Source of the DNA: Chthoniobacterales bacterium
GTDB taxonomy: Bacteria > Verrucomicrobiota > Verrucomicrobiia > Chthoniobacterales > UBA10450
Direction of reading: 5' to 3'
Length of the DNA stretch: 22,260 nucleotides
Assembly (NCBI GenBank): GCA_025980625.1
Contig: JAICXG010000012.1
Location: 1-22,260, forward strand
Below the pieces are notes generated by a model. The model worked only from the letters and a program-made list of their open reading frames with translations, was not told the DNA's origin and ran no database searches. Shown one piece after another: positions 1-7,774 of the stretch. The first letter of the stretch is position 1; the number at the start of each line of letters is the position of its first letter. A program made the position numbers and the translations under genes.

Positions 1-1263
1 ACCAGCATTAAGATCGACAAGAATGGAGTCAGGCTTCAAACCTCAGCCGGTGAAGAAATTCGCGCCCGCTTTATCGCCGATGCGACGGGGTATCGGAGTA
101 TCCTTGCGGATCACTTTGGTCTCCGCGAGAATCCCACTCGCCTAAAGCACCATTCCCGGACGCTTTTTACTCACATGGTGGACGTGCCGCCATTTGATGA
201 GACAAATAACCCGCTCCCGATCTCCTATCACAACGGCACACTTCATCATTGTTTCGAGCGAGGCTGGTTTTGGGTTATTCCTTTTAACAACAACCCGCTC
301 TCTACCAATCCAATCATCAGTGTCGGTTTGACAATTGACCCGCGGCGCTATCCGAAGCCGGAAGTGTCGGCAGAAACCGAGTTCAATGAATTCCTCCAGC
401 GCTATCCAAGTGTCGGCGAACAATTCAAGAATGGGAAGGCGGTTCGGCCATGGGTTTCTACTGGTCGACTGCAGTATTCCTCGAAAAATACGACCGGTTA
501 TCGCTATTGCCTCATGTCGCACGCTTCTGGATTTGTCGATCCACTTTTCTCCCGTGGTATGTTTAACACGGTCGAGATCATCGACGCCCTCCTTGACCCG
601 TTACTCGAAGCGCTCAAAACCGATAACTTCGATGAAGCGGCCTTTCGACCGATCGATGCCCAGCAGCAGTTAATCCTCGATTACAACGACAACCTGGTTA
701 ATGGCTCCTTTATTTCATGGGATGACTTCGATCTTTGGAACGCCTGGCTTCGCGTCTTTGGACTGGGCACTTTCCTCGCGGAATTTTATCTTATGAACGG
801 TATGAGTGATTATACCCGGACGGGTGATCCCTCTTACCTCAAGGGACCGATCAAGAATCCGATCTTTTGCGAATTTGAGGATCCTGATTACAAGGAGTTT
901 TTTAACGCTTCAGTAGAGACGGTGGAAGCCGTCGAAGCTGGCACCCTTGGCCCGAAGGAAGCGGCGAAACGGATATTCGAGCTTGCCGATAGTTATGCTT
1001 TTCCGCTTCCCATCCGCAAGGATGCGCTCGTCCGGGCGCGCTGGGTCAAGGAAGAAGACGAAATGACCGAAAGCGGCCTCGGCCGAGTGCGTCGTGGTTT
1101 CCGCTGGGCCCTGACCTCGCCGCATACGCGTGATTTGGTTAACAGTTCCCAGACGTTCTTCCGCTGGTGCTCTCACCAACCCGATCCTCACCTCTTGCGC
1201 CATAACGGTTCGGAAGCGAAGACGTCGGCCCGACCGCCGGGCTCGGCCAGCGCTTCAGCCTAA
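1..1263 (+). CDS. Flavin-dependent halogenase-like FAD oxidoreductase, 5' end cut by the window
   Basis: The reading frame is open from base 1, so the N-terminus with the GxGxxG dinucleotide-binding motif lies outside the window; 420 residues are visible. The segment ADATGYRSILADHFGLR (about residues 27-43) matches the second FAD-contact region of halogenase and aromatic hydroxylase families. GWFWVIPF (88-95) resembles the GWxWxIP signature of the tryptophan-halogenase-like family. A later ASGFVDPLFSRG segment corresponds to the family's GDAAGFIDPxxSxG flavin site, but the usual GD pair reads SH here. Members use reduced FAD to halogenate or oxidise aromatic or other small molecules. Substrate and partner reductase cannot be told from this fragment. 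The C-terminus ends in a Ser/Ala-rich tail. The next gene converges on it 68 bp downstream. The family call is fairly firm; true halogenase activity is inference. Confidence 0.8.
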   Translation, partial: TSIKIDKNGVRLQTSAGEEIRARFIADATGYRSILADHFGLRENPTRLKHHSRTLFTHMVDVPPFDETNNPLPISYHNGTLHHCFERGWFWVIPFNNNPLSTNPIISVGLTIDPRRYPKPEVSAETEFNEFLQRYPSVGEQFKNGKAVRPWVSTGRLQYSSKNTTGYRYCLMSHASGFVDPLFSRGMFNTVEIIDALLDPLLEALKTDNFDEAAFRPIDAQQQLILDYNDNLVNGSFISWDDFDLWNAWLRVFGLGTFLAEFYLMNGMSDYTRTGDPSYLKGPIKNPIFCEFEDPDYKEFFNASVETVEAVEAGTLGPKEAAKRIFELADSYAFPLPIRKDALVRARWVKEEDEMTESGLGRVRRGFRWALTSPHTRDLVNSSQTFFRWCSHQPDPHLLRHNGSEAKTSARPPGSASASA

Positions 1264-1331
1264 CTTTGACCGTCTATATGCTCAGCCGCGCCCGACGCTC
1301 GCCTGCGGAGCGATCGCGCGCCTAAGGATAG

Positions 1332-2480
1332 CTACTTTCGAGTAACTGCCATCCCGAACGGGGTATCTCTATTTGCGATAGGCAAAATCGTCGGGCTAGC
1401 CAATTCGTTAAGCATTCCTGAGGCATCGACCCTCAGCGTGTGGATGCCATGCCCGGCCAGGGCGTAAAGAAACGTTTGCGCCGGGTCCAACTCAATATTG
1501 ATCACCGGGCCATCGGCTGCATTCAACGTGACATGCTGAATTTGCACCGGATTAAGCGCATCGGTCGTATCGTAGACCGTAAGCGTGTTAGTAACGGACT
1601 CGGACGAGTAAAGCCTCGTCCCGGCCGCATTCAGTCTCAGCCAGCAGATATCGATGCCGTCATTCGGCACGGCCTGGACAAAAGAGATGTTTCCCGCGCC
1701 GTCAAAGCTATAGACGCCCAGTTCTTTGGTTGCCAAAAGTCCAGCATACAACACCCGCTGGTTCGGATGCAGGATTTCGCCGAGGAATGCCCCGTGATCC
1801 GTTGTAGGACTGATGAAGCTGATCTCAGTTAGCAACCCGTTTTTGTCATAGCTGTAACTAGCGATGCGGGACGTGAATAACTCCAGGCCGAAGACAAGGC
1901 GCGCCCGGCCCAAAACCAGGGCCTGTGAAGGGCCACTGGCCCGCGCGAGATCGAGGGTTGACCCGGGATTCATCCTAAGACTGCCGTTTCGCTTGACCGA
2001 AAATGTGGTGTAATTCGGAACATGCGCGTCGACGTCCTGATCAGGATCCAGGTTTTTGTTCGCTGCCACCAGGAAGGTGCCGGCTAAGCCGATACTGACC
2101 GGATCCTGCCCACCGGAAGCATAGGGAGACCCTGCGATCGTACTCAGAATGCCATCCCCATTGATCGTGAAAGCCGCGATGGAATTGGTGTGTCCGTTCA
2201 CGGCATAGAGGGCAGTCCCGGCCGCGTTGATAACCACTTCCTGATCGGCATTCACTTCGGAGGAACCAGGAGCTAGGACACCTGTCCCGCCAGTTAGATA
2301 CGGCGAGTTGGGTAGCGCAATTAGGTTTCCGAGTCCGTCATTGGCAAAAGCAAACACGGAATTTTGAAACGGCACGGTGGCAACATTGCTCTCAACGTAA
2401 ACGTAAGAGGTGGCGCCCTGCGCGAAAGCCGCGCTCAGGAACAGTAGGCCCATAAGAGCTAGCAGTGGAATACGTGACAT
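1332..2480 (-). CDS. Secreted YVTN/lactonase-type beta-propeller protein
   Basis: The 382-residue protein starts with a clear signal peptide: a short basic n-region, a Leu/Ala-rich core, and a likely cut after AFAQGA near residue 23. The rest is made of repeated beta-propeller blades such as YVYVES..VFAFA, ALYAVNGHTNSIAAFTI and YAGLLATKELGVYSFD. This is the pattern of the 6-phosphogluconolactonase-like / YVTN seven-bladed family. Its location should be periplasmic or extracellular, so a cytosolic 6-phosphogluconolactonase role is unlikely. No catalytic residues can be assigned with confidence. The start is supported by AGGAG (complement of 2489-2493) about 8 bases before the ATG. It stands alone, converging with the halogenase-like gene. 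A GC-rich hairpin at 1287-1320, without a T-run, lies between the two genes. Confidence 0.85.
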   Translation of the reverse strand: MSRIPLLALMGLLFLSAAFAQGATSYVYVESNVATVPFQNSVFAFANDGLGNLIALPNSPYLTGGTGVLAPGSSEVNADQEVVINAAGTALYAVNGHTNSIAAFTINGDGILSTIAGSPYASGGQDPVSIGLAGTFLVAANKNLDPDQDVDAHVPNYTTFSVKRNGSLRMNPGSTLDLARASGPSQALVLGRARLVFGLELFTSRIASYSYDKNGLLTEISFISPTTDHGAFLGEILHPNQRVLYAGLLATKELGVYSFDGAGNISFVQAVPNDGIDICWLRLNAAGTRLYSSESVTNTLTVYDTTDALNPVQIQHVTLNAADGPVINIELDPAQTFLYALAGHGIHTLRVDASGMLNELASPTILPIANRDTPFGMAVTRK

Positions 2481-2965
2481 GGTGAGGTCTCCTTTCGCGA
2501 AGTGTGTTTACACCTTTTACCTACGCGGTTTTCGTTGAGTCAAGCCGAAACGGCAAAGATAAGCACTTTGCCGATTACGGCTCATAGCCTCGAGGTAGAA
2601 GAATCGGAACTTCCAAACCATTTGTCCGGCAAAGAATTGCTGCCATGGCTTAAGCGACTTGCCGCGCCTTGTCGCTGCCAGCGCATTCGTTCAGCGCGAG
2701 TTTCTGTAATCGATCGCTCGGTTGGTTTTAAGTTTGAGGCTGCGCGGGTACCGCTGCTGCCTCTGCCGGCTCGTCTTGGGCGCAACTGCTGCCCTGCCGC
2801 CCCGCGACTGGGATAGAGATGACGAATTTCAACCTCTGTCGACCTGACTTACCGGTTGCGGCTAAACACGGAACCGTGTCAATACGCTGCTCAGCCTGAC
2901 AAAATACTTGCCGCTGCGCGCGGTCGGGGCAAGGTATATGCTCGCGCCCTCGGCTCGGGAAAAAT
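2481..2965. other. Intergenic stretch before tRNA-Asn, no convincing gene
   Basis: About 485 bp separate the propeller gene from the tRNA. Open frames here (for example 2502-2816 +) start at GTG, have no ribosome binding site and no recognisable motif. A GC-rich hairpin CTTGCC (2907-2912) / GGCAAG (2928-2933) lies just before a TATATG sequence at 2935-2940. That could be the -10 box of the tRNA promoter, about 26 bases before the mature tRNA, but there is no -35 at good spacing. Confidence 0.4.
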
Positions 2966-3040
2966 TCCAGCGTAGCTCAGTGGTAGAGCGGTCGGCTGTT
3001 AACCGATTGGTCGTAGGTTCGAATCCTACCGCTGGAGCCA
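2966..3040 (+). tRNA. tRNA-Asn (anticodon GTT)
   Basis: A full cloverleaf folds by eye. The acceptor stem is TCCAGCG (2966-2972) with CGCTGGA (3030-3036), discriminator G3037 and an encoded CCA (3038-3040). The D-arm is GCTC/GAGC with an AGTGGTA loop. The anticodon stem is 2991-2995 with 3003-3007, including one G-T pair, and the loop is CTGTTAA with anticodon GTT at 2998-3000. The T-arm is GTAGG/CCTAC with loop TTCGAAT. All conserved positions are present, so it should be functional. It supplies asparagine for AAC and AAU codons. Confidence 0.97.
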
Positions 3041-3105
3041 CGGCGTGAGTCCTTGTTTCATGGCTCACGGTATTGGCTCTGAGCAAAGACAGCCAATCTT
3101 CAGCA

Positions 3106-3121
3106 AAAGTGCCCGCACTTT
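3106..3121. terminator. Possible bidirectional terminator between tRNA-Asn and fic
   Basis: AAAGTG and CACTTT form a perfect 6-bp stem around a CCCG loop. On the - strand the stem directly follows the fic stop codon and continues into TTTT, as a weak intrinsic terminator would. On the + strand it ends in TTT downstream of the tRNA. Two more short inverted repeats precede it: CGTGAG 3044-3049 / CTCACG 3064-3069 and TTGGCT 3073-3078 / AGCCAA 3091-3096. The stem is short, so the call is tentative. Confidence 0.35.
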
Positions 3122-4293
3122 CAGCTAACTCCGCCAGAACGGACGCGGCGCAGGCGCATCTTTTCGCTCCCGATCCGCGGCGATGCTTCGGGAACTGATT
3201 CGTCCGTGAGCAGGCGCCAAAGCCGGTGATTGACGAAGATTAACTCGGTGCCTCGTTTCGTAGGAACAACGAACCCCGCCTTCTCCAGTGCGCGCAGATA
3301 TTTCGTCGCAGTCAGGCGCTTGGCAATCCCGGCTTTCTCGACAAAACGGATTTTGCAGTAGGGCTGTTCGAAAATCAGTTCGATGAGTTCCTTACTAAAG
3401 ACGCGCTTTGGCAATTTACGTTTTGCGTCCTCAATAGTGTCAGCCATGAGATCGCGAATGCCGTTGATCTTTTCCGTGGTCCCGTGCGCGGTTTTCTCGA
3501 TCGCCTCAAGCATATAAAGAAGCCAGGCTTCCCATTCGCGACGTTCGGTCACGGCGCGGAGGCTGCGGTAGTACTGCGCCTTGTGCTCAATGATAAACCG
3601 GCTCAAAAATAAAATCGGGATTTCGAGCAGTTGATTCATGATCAATTGCAGAATGATCAGGATGCGCCCGGTGCGCCCGTTGCCATCAAAGAACGGGTGG
3701 ATGGCTTCGAACTGATAATGGGCGACGCCGGTCCTAACGAGCGGGTCGAGCTCGGATGCAGAATCGTTGGAAAACTTCTCGAGATTCGCCAGCTTGCGTC
3801 GCAGCAAATCTTCGCCTTCCGGCGGAGTGTAGATTACATCTCTGGTGCTGGGATTGTGGAGCTTTGTTCCGGGCAAATTACGAATGCCGACAGTGTTCTC
3901 CTTGATGATATTGACCAGCTCGATTGCCAGATCGGTGGAGAGAAACGGCCGATCGCGAATGGCGTTCATTCCATGCCAGAGTGCGTCGCGATAATGCAGG
4001 ACTTCCTTGGCATGAGGGGAAAGGTCGGTGCCGTTCCCATTCGCGGCGAGACCTCGATAGAGTTCATCGTTAGTGGTGAAGATGTTTTCGATCTCGGAGC
4101 TCAGTTTGGCTTCCTGAAGAGCTAAAGTGTTGAGCAGGATCGTTGGATTCGGAATGCTGTGGGTGCGACCCTTCAATTCCGCCAGAGCCCGACTGGCGCG
4201 GGTGGTAGCTTTGAGCACAGGCGCGGTCTCCAATTCGTCCTTGGGTGGTAAGTCGGGGAGCTGATTAAAGGGTTTGTCCGGCCTGAAATGCAT
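3121..4293 (-). CDS. Fic-domain protein (AMP-transferase type) with C-terminal winged-helix-like region
   Basis: The 390-residue protein has the complete Fic core motif HPFFDGNGRTGR at residues 199-210. His199 is the catalytic base, the Asp/Asn and Arg residues bind Mg-ATP phosphates, and the preceding flap segment is KLHNPSTRDVIYTPPEG. Fic enzymes transfer AMP from ATP to hydroxyl groups of target proteins. SSEIEN at 65-70 fits the inhibitory helix signature (S/T)xxxE(G/N) N-terminal to the core, so this looks like a self-inhibited class II Fic protein. Residues from about 290 on resemble a winged helix (LTATKYLRALEKAGFVVPTKRGTELIFVN), suggesting DNA binding. The frame contains one copy of the dispersed word (TCCTAACGA at 3732-3740). 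It is monocistronic with no antitoxin gene beside it. The inverted repeat at 4317-4349 could be its own operator. The family call is secure; the target is unknown. Confidence 0.93.
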   Translation of the reverse strand: MHFRPDKPFNQLPDLPPKDELETAPVLKATTRASRALAELKGRTHSIPNPTILLNTLALQEAKLSSEIENIFTTNDELYRGLAANGNGTDLSPHAKEVLHYRDALWHGMNAIRDRPFLSTDLAIELVNIIKENTVGIRNLPGTKLHNPSTRDVIYTPPEGEDLLRRKLANLEKFSNDSASELDPLVRTGVAHYQFEAIHPFFDGNGRTGRILIILQLIMNQLLEIPILFLSRFIIEHKAQYYRSLRAVTERREWEAWLLYMLEAIEKTAHGTTEKINGIRDLMADTIEDAKRKLPKRVFSKELIELIFEQPYCKIRFVEKAGIAKRLTATKYLRALEKAGFVVPTKRGTELIFVNHRLWRLLTDESVPEASPRIGSEKMRLRRVRSGGVS

Positions 4294-4316
4294 ATGATTT
4301 AGACAATAGCAGGGCT

Positions 4317-4349
4317 AAATGTATAAAAACAGGTTCAAAATATACATTT
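4317..4349. promoter_or_regulatory. Perfect 9-bp inverted repeat, candidate operator of fic
   Basis: AAATGTATA (4317-4325) and TATACATTT (4341-4349) are perfect inverted copies separated by 15 bases. They lie 24 bp upstream of the fic start codon in the space between fic and the divergent DUF72 gene. A related half-site, CATACATT, occurs at 4372-4379. The segment is AT-rich in a GC-rich neighbourhood, typical of an operator overlapping a promoter. Binding by the Fic protein's winged-helix-like tail is only a hypothesis. Confidence 0.5.
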
Positions 4350-4487
4350 GGTCGGACGAATGCATGTGGCGCATACATTCCGCTTTTGGTCGAACCCCGC
4401 GCTCGCTTCTCAGTTGCGGCAGGTTTGGCCACGGGCGGTTTCATCGCCCTCGATTGCGTTCTCGCGCAAGCGCACGTCTTTTGTTCC

Positions 4488-5432
4488 GTGGCGCAACGCC
4501 GGTCAATAGGAAAGGCGGGCAAGATCCTCGTCGGCACGGCGAGCTGGTCGGACCCGGGATTTGTTGAGCGCTGGTATCCGCCAAAGATGGCCGCGACGGA
4601 TCGGCTGGCGTGGTACGCGCAGCATTTCGATCTCGTCGAGCTAAACTCGAGCTTTTACGCCGTGCCGGAGCGGCGCATGATGGAGCGCTGGTGCCGTTCG
4701 ACACCCGATGGCTTCATCTTTGACGTGAAGGTGCACAAGCTGCTTTCCCGGCACTCGGCGAGCGTGAAAATGTTGCCGCCAAATCTTCAGCGGTCGGTTG
4801 AGGCGGACACAAAGGGGAAGGTAAAACTCACTGCGCAGACAGAGCGTGCGTTGCTCGATGAGGTGGTGCGCTCGGTCGAGCCGCTATGTGATGGGGGAAA
4901 ATTCGGGGCATTTCTTCTTCAGCTCTCGCCCGCCTTCTCGCCGCGCCGGCATGAGCTTGCGGAACTGGAGGAAGTGGTCGGCCGCCTTGGCTCGTTAGGC
5001 TTAGTCGTGGAATTGCGCAACCGGAATTGGATGACCGGCGAACAGTTGCCCGAGACGCTCGGTTTTTTCTGCCGCCACGGGATCGCGCTTTGCCTGGTGG
5101 ACGCGCCTAACGAGGAGCATTTCACGATCATGCCGAGTGCGATCAACGAGGTGACCGACCCGCAGCTTGCCTACCTGCGGCTGCATGGCCGCAACGCCCA
5201 GGGTTACCTGCACGGCAAGACTGTGGCGGAGCGCTTCTACTACCATTACAACGCCGGCGAGATCGAGGAGATCGCCGCGCGCAGCAAAACACTGGCGCGC
5301 AAAGCGGACTCGGTGCACGTCATCTTTAACAACAATGCGCTCGACTTTGCCCCGCATGCGGCGGCGCGGTTGCGTGTCGCCCTGGGCCAGATCGCGAAGT
5401 TACCGCCGCGCCAGGCCGAGTTGTTTCGTTAG
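4488..5432 (+). CDS. DUF72 (YecE-like) family protein
   Basis: The protein matches the DUF72 TIM-barrel family from start to end. It has VGTASWSDPGFVERWYPP near the N-terminus, then YAQHFDLVELNSSFYAVP, FDVKVHKLLSRH, GAFLLQLSPAF, VVELRNRNWM, YLRLHGRN and HVIFNNNALDFAPHAA. The biochemical role of this family is not established. The start is uncertain. The frame is open back to a TTG at 4386, but the domain begins near 4519 and the residues before 4488 look like translated intergenic DNA. GTG at 4488 (314 residues, the usual family size) is chosen; neither start has a Shine-Dalgarno sequence. The stop codon lies inside a CGTTAGGC word (5427-5434). Two more copies lie within the gene (4993 and 5105). 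It leads a + strand series with short gaps. Confidence 0.87.
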   Translation: MAQRRSIGKAGKILVGTASWSDPGFVERWYPPKMAATDRLAWYAQHFDLVELNSSFYAVPERRMMERWCRSTPDGFIFDVKVHKLLSRHSASVKMLPPNLQRSVEADTKGKVKLTAQTERALLDEVVRSVEPLCDGGKFGAFLLQLSPAFSPRRHELAELEEVVGRLGSLGLVVELRNRNWMTGEQLPETLGFFCRHGIALCLVDAPNEEHFTIMPSAINEVTDPQLAYLRLHGRNAQGYLHGKTVAERFYYHYNAGEIEEIAARSKTLARKADSVHVIFNNNALDFAPHAAARLRVALGQIAKLPPRQAELFR

Positions 5433-5444
5433 GCAAATTTTCCT

Positions 5445-5945
5445 ATGCAGACAAAGGCGCCAAAAAGAATCGGAGCAGGGGCGCGTTTTCGCGAATGGCT
5501 CAGCCACATTCATTTCCGCCTTGTCACGATCGAAGCCTCGCCTCATGCCATCGCCCTTGGGGTGGCGATCGGTATTTTCTTCGGTTTCACGCCACTTTGG
5601 AGCCTGAAGACGCTGCTCTCGATCGGCGTCGCCTGGCTGTTCGGTGGGAACAAGATCGCAGCCGCCATCAGCGTGCAATTGCACGACATCATCCTGCCGT
5701 TCATGCCCGCGATTTACCTTTGGGAATATAAGATCGGGTACTGGACGATGCACGGCTACCTTCCGCGACGGACGAGTCTCCATGCGCTTTCCCTCCGCGA
5801 GTACATCCATTGGGGAACCTTCTTCACCGTCGGCCGGCCGCTGCTCATTGGCTCGGTTGTGATCGGGTTGCCTTCGGCCGCGATCGTTTATGTGGTATGC
5901 CGCGGGCTGGTCGCGCGCCATCGGGCGAACCGGGTGGAACGTTAG
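5445..5945 (+). CDS. DUF2062 family inner-membrane protein
   Basis: The 166-residue protein has the DUF2062 hallmark: the stretch from about residue 31 through 63 reads ASPHAIALGVAIGIFFGFTP, then WSLKTLLSIGVAWLFGGNKIAAAIS. This is followed by a long hydrophobic segment around a polar LHDIILPFMP turn and another membrane segment near residues 131-155. It ends in a basic tail, which probably lies in the cytoplasm. The function of the family is unknown. The gene starts 12 bases after the DUF72 stop codon, so the two are probably co-transcribed. No Shine-Dalgarno sequence precedes the ATG. Its stop codon again lies within a CGTTAGGC word (5940-5947). Confidence 0.85.
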   Translation: MQTKAPKRIGAGARFREWLSHIHFRLVTIEASPHAIALGVAIGIFFGFTPLWSLKTLLSIGVAWLFGGNKIAAAISVQLHDIILPFMPAIYLWEYKIGYWTMHGYLPRRTSLHALSLREYIHWGTFFTVGRPLLIGSVVIGLPSAAIVYVVCRGLVARHRANRVER

Positions 5946-6046
5946 GCGCCGGGGAAATTTCTCGGGCCCACGGCACGAGAGTTGCAGCATCAGACTGCCG
6001 ATCGCCGGTGTCATCTGAATTGCGCTGCCGGCGACGTTAAAAACTT

Positions 6047-6724
6047 ATGAAAACATTTACCGTTATCGCCTCGGGCCTGCTGCTTTGTTCGTGCGCCGAC
6101 ATGGTGGTCACGAAAACCTATGTCGCTGGCTCGACGACCCAGGTTCGCACCGGAATCGACGCGAAGGACGTCGGATCGGTGCGCTACGAGGTTAACTGCG
6201 GGGTAGGGGAAGCGAACCCGAGCGCGATTTACATCCGGCCGTTCTGCATTAACGACGCGGTGATCGCGGGCGACGTGGCGGCGTCTGATGGCGAAGTGCC
6301 GATTCGCAGGTCGCTCATTCCATTTCAGTTTGCGGGTGACCTGAAGGAGGAACTGGGCAAAATGGCTCCGGCTCGCGTGCTCGAGAGCGATGAGGTCCCG
6401 CGCACCGGCTGGCTGGTGGAAGGTCAGTTCCTGCTCGTCGATGGCGGCAGCCCGGTCGATCGGTTTTTCTTTGGACACTTTGGCGCCGGTCGCTCGCATC
6501 TCGTCCTGCACGTGAGGGTGAGTGACGTGGATCAGCATCGCGTCATTTATGAATTCGACATGGCTGGCGGAAGCCGTCTGCAAGGCAAGGACGGCACCCT
6601 CCGCGCTAGCGGCCTTGGCAAAGCGCCGCCCTTCGATTTGCGCAACGCCGCCGAGCGCATCCTGCTCGTGCTCAGCCCCGATCCGTTTCGCTACGGGGCC
6701 CGCTCGTCGATCGTTCTTCGTTAG
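6047..6724 (+). CDS. Small lipoprotein, DUF4410-like
   Basis: The 225-residue protein starts MKTFTVIASGLLLCSC, a lipoprotein signal with the acceptor Cys at residue 16 (L-C-S-C). The mature part has a PFCINDAVIAGDV segment and a C-terminal half, GRSHLVLHVRVSDVDQHRVIYEFDMAGGSR with following Gly residues. This resembles the DUF4410 pattern of outer-membrane-associated lipoproteins. No enzymatic motif is visible. It lies 101 bp after the DUF2062 gene and 81 bp before the carboxypeptidase gene. The stop codon is embedded in a CGTTAGGC word (6719-6726). Lipoprotein status is well supported. The family name is tentative and the function unknown. Confidence 0.72.
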   Translation: MKTFTVIASGLLLCSCADMVVTKTYVAGSTTQVRTGIDAKDVGSVRYEVNCGVGEANPSAIYIRPFCINDAVIAGDVAASDGEVPIRRSLIPFQFAGDLKEELGKMAPARVLESDEVPRTGWLVEGQFLLVDGGSPVDRFFFGHFGAGRSHLVLHVRVSDVDQHRVIYEFDMAGGSRLQGKDGTLRASGLGKAPPFDLRNAAERILLVLSPDPFRYGARSSIVLR

Positions 6725-6805
6725 GCGACAATCTTAGGGGGAGCGTTTCGTCTGGATTGCGGTTGCGCCGCGAACCCTGCCAGTTAACGTGCAGCGGTTT
6801 TCGCC

Positions 6806-7774
6806 GTGACTTTTTCCCTGCGCAAAATTTTCTTCGCCGGGCTTGTTCTCGCGCTCGTCGCGAGCGCGCCGGGTGCAGTGCGCGCGGCCGAAGCGTGGAT
6901 TACGGTCGACGCCAAAACCGGCTTTATCCTTGAGAAATACCAGCCGGATAAGAAGCGACAAATCGGCAGCCTAACGAAGATCGCGACCGCCATGGTGGTG
7001 CTCGACTGGGCGGCCAGGCAGGGCGGCGACCTCGCCCAGGTGGCGGTGATTCCTCCGGCTGCGTTCGTCGGCACCGCGACCAATTCGATCGGGTTTCAAC
7101 CTGGCGACACGATCACTTTGCGCGATCTGCTTTACGCTGCCCTTGTGCAATCGGACAACATCGCCGCCTACACACTCGCCGATCACGTCGGGCGCGCGCT
7201 TCAGGCACAGTTGCCGCCGAGTGGCGAAGCAGCACGCGCTACAGCGGCGGATTACTTCGTCAGGCAAATGAATGCGCTCGCGCTGCATCTCGGGATGCTG
7301 CGTACACGCTTTCTCAACCCAAGCGGAATCGATTCGCGCGAGAAGCCGTTCTCAACCGCGGCCGATGTCGCACGGCTCACGCGCTACGCGATGAACAAGG
7401 CCGGCTTTCGCTTTTACGTCTCGCAAAAGGAGCGCGAAATTGAGTTCGGCCGCGGGCCTCAACGCTTGCGTTATCTCCTTCGCAACACCAACGAACTGCT
7501 CGGTCAGGACAACATAGACGGGGTCAAGACCGGGAGCACGGCGCGGGCGGGCGAATGCCTGGTGCTCTCGGCGGCGCGCTCTTCCGAAGTGGCGCAGCAG
7601 GGAACAAGCACCCTGGTTACACCACGGCGGCTGATCGTGGTGGTGCTGGCAAGCCCGAAGCGTTTCGCCGAAGGCGCCGCACTCCTCACTCGCGGCTGGG
7701 AACTTTACGATCGCTGGGCGGCCGCCGGGAGGCCGATGGACCCGAAGGAACTGCTCGGCGGGCCGGACGAATAA
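6806..7774 (+). CDS. D-alanyl-D-alanine carboxypeptidase family serine hydrolase (PBP5/6-like)
   Basis: All three penicillin-binding-protein motifs are present in order: SLTK (residues 55-58, nucleophile Ser55 and Lys58), SDN (116-118) and KTG (241-243). A signal peptide ends near residue 28 (VRAAEA). This is the DacA/PBP5 type that trims the terminal D-Ala from peptidoglycan stem peptides in the periplasm. At 322 residues it lacks a long C-terminal beta domain and amphipathic membrane anchor like those of E. coli PBP5. The start is GTG at 6806; stop codons exclude earlier starts in frame. A GCCTAACG word at 6969-6976 overlaps the codons of the catalytic SLTK motif. The stop codon overlaps the pfk start by one base (TAATG), so translation of the two is likely coupled. 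Confidence 0.9.
   Translation: MTFSLRKIFFAGLVLALVASAPGAVRAAEAWITVDAKTGFILEKYQPDKKRQIGSLTKIATAMVVLDWAARQGGDLAQVAVIPPAAFVGTATNSIGFQPGDTITLRDLLYAALVQSDNIAAYTLADHVGRALQAQLPPSGEAARATAADYFVRQMNALALHLGMLRTRFLNPSGIDSREKPFSTAADVARLTRYAMNKAGFRFYVSQKEREIEFGRGPQRLRYLLRNTNELLGQDNIDGVKTGSTARAGECLVLSAARSSEVAQQGTSTLVTPRRLIVVVLASPKRFAEGAALLTRGWELYDRWAAAGRPMDPKELLGGPDE

Noticed and set aside
1287..1320. GC-rich two-part hairpin between converging genes as a terminator
   Set aside because: The stem is interrupted and there is no T-run on either strand; too weak to list as a terminator.
2862..3086. Open frame on the - strand across the tRNA, containing VGFEPTTNRL
   Set aside because: This string is the usual translation of a tRNA gene's complement; the tRNA-Asn explains the sequence.
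7555..7773. N-terminal extension of the phosphofructokinase frame
   Set aside because: It lies entirely inside the carboxypeptidase gene; the kinase domain begins right at the ATG at 7774.
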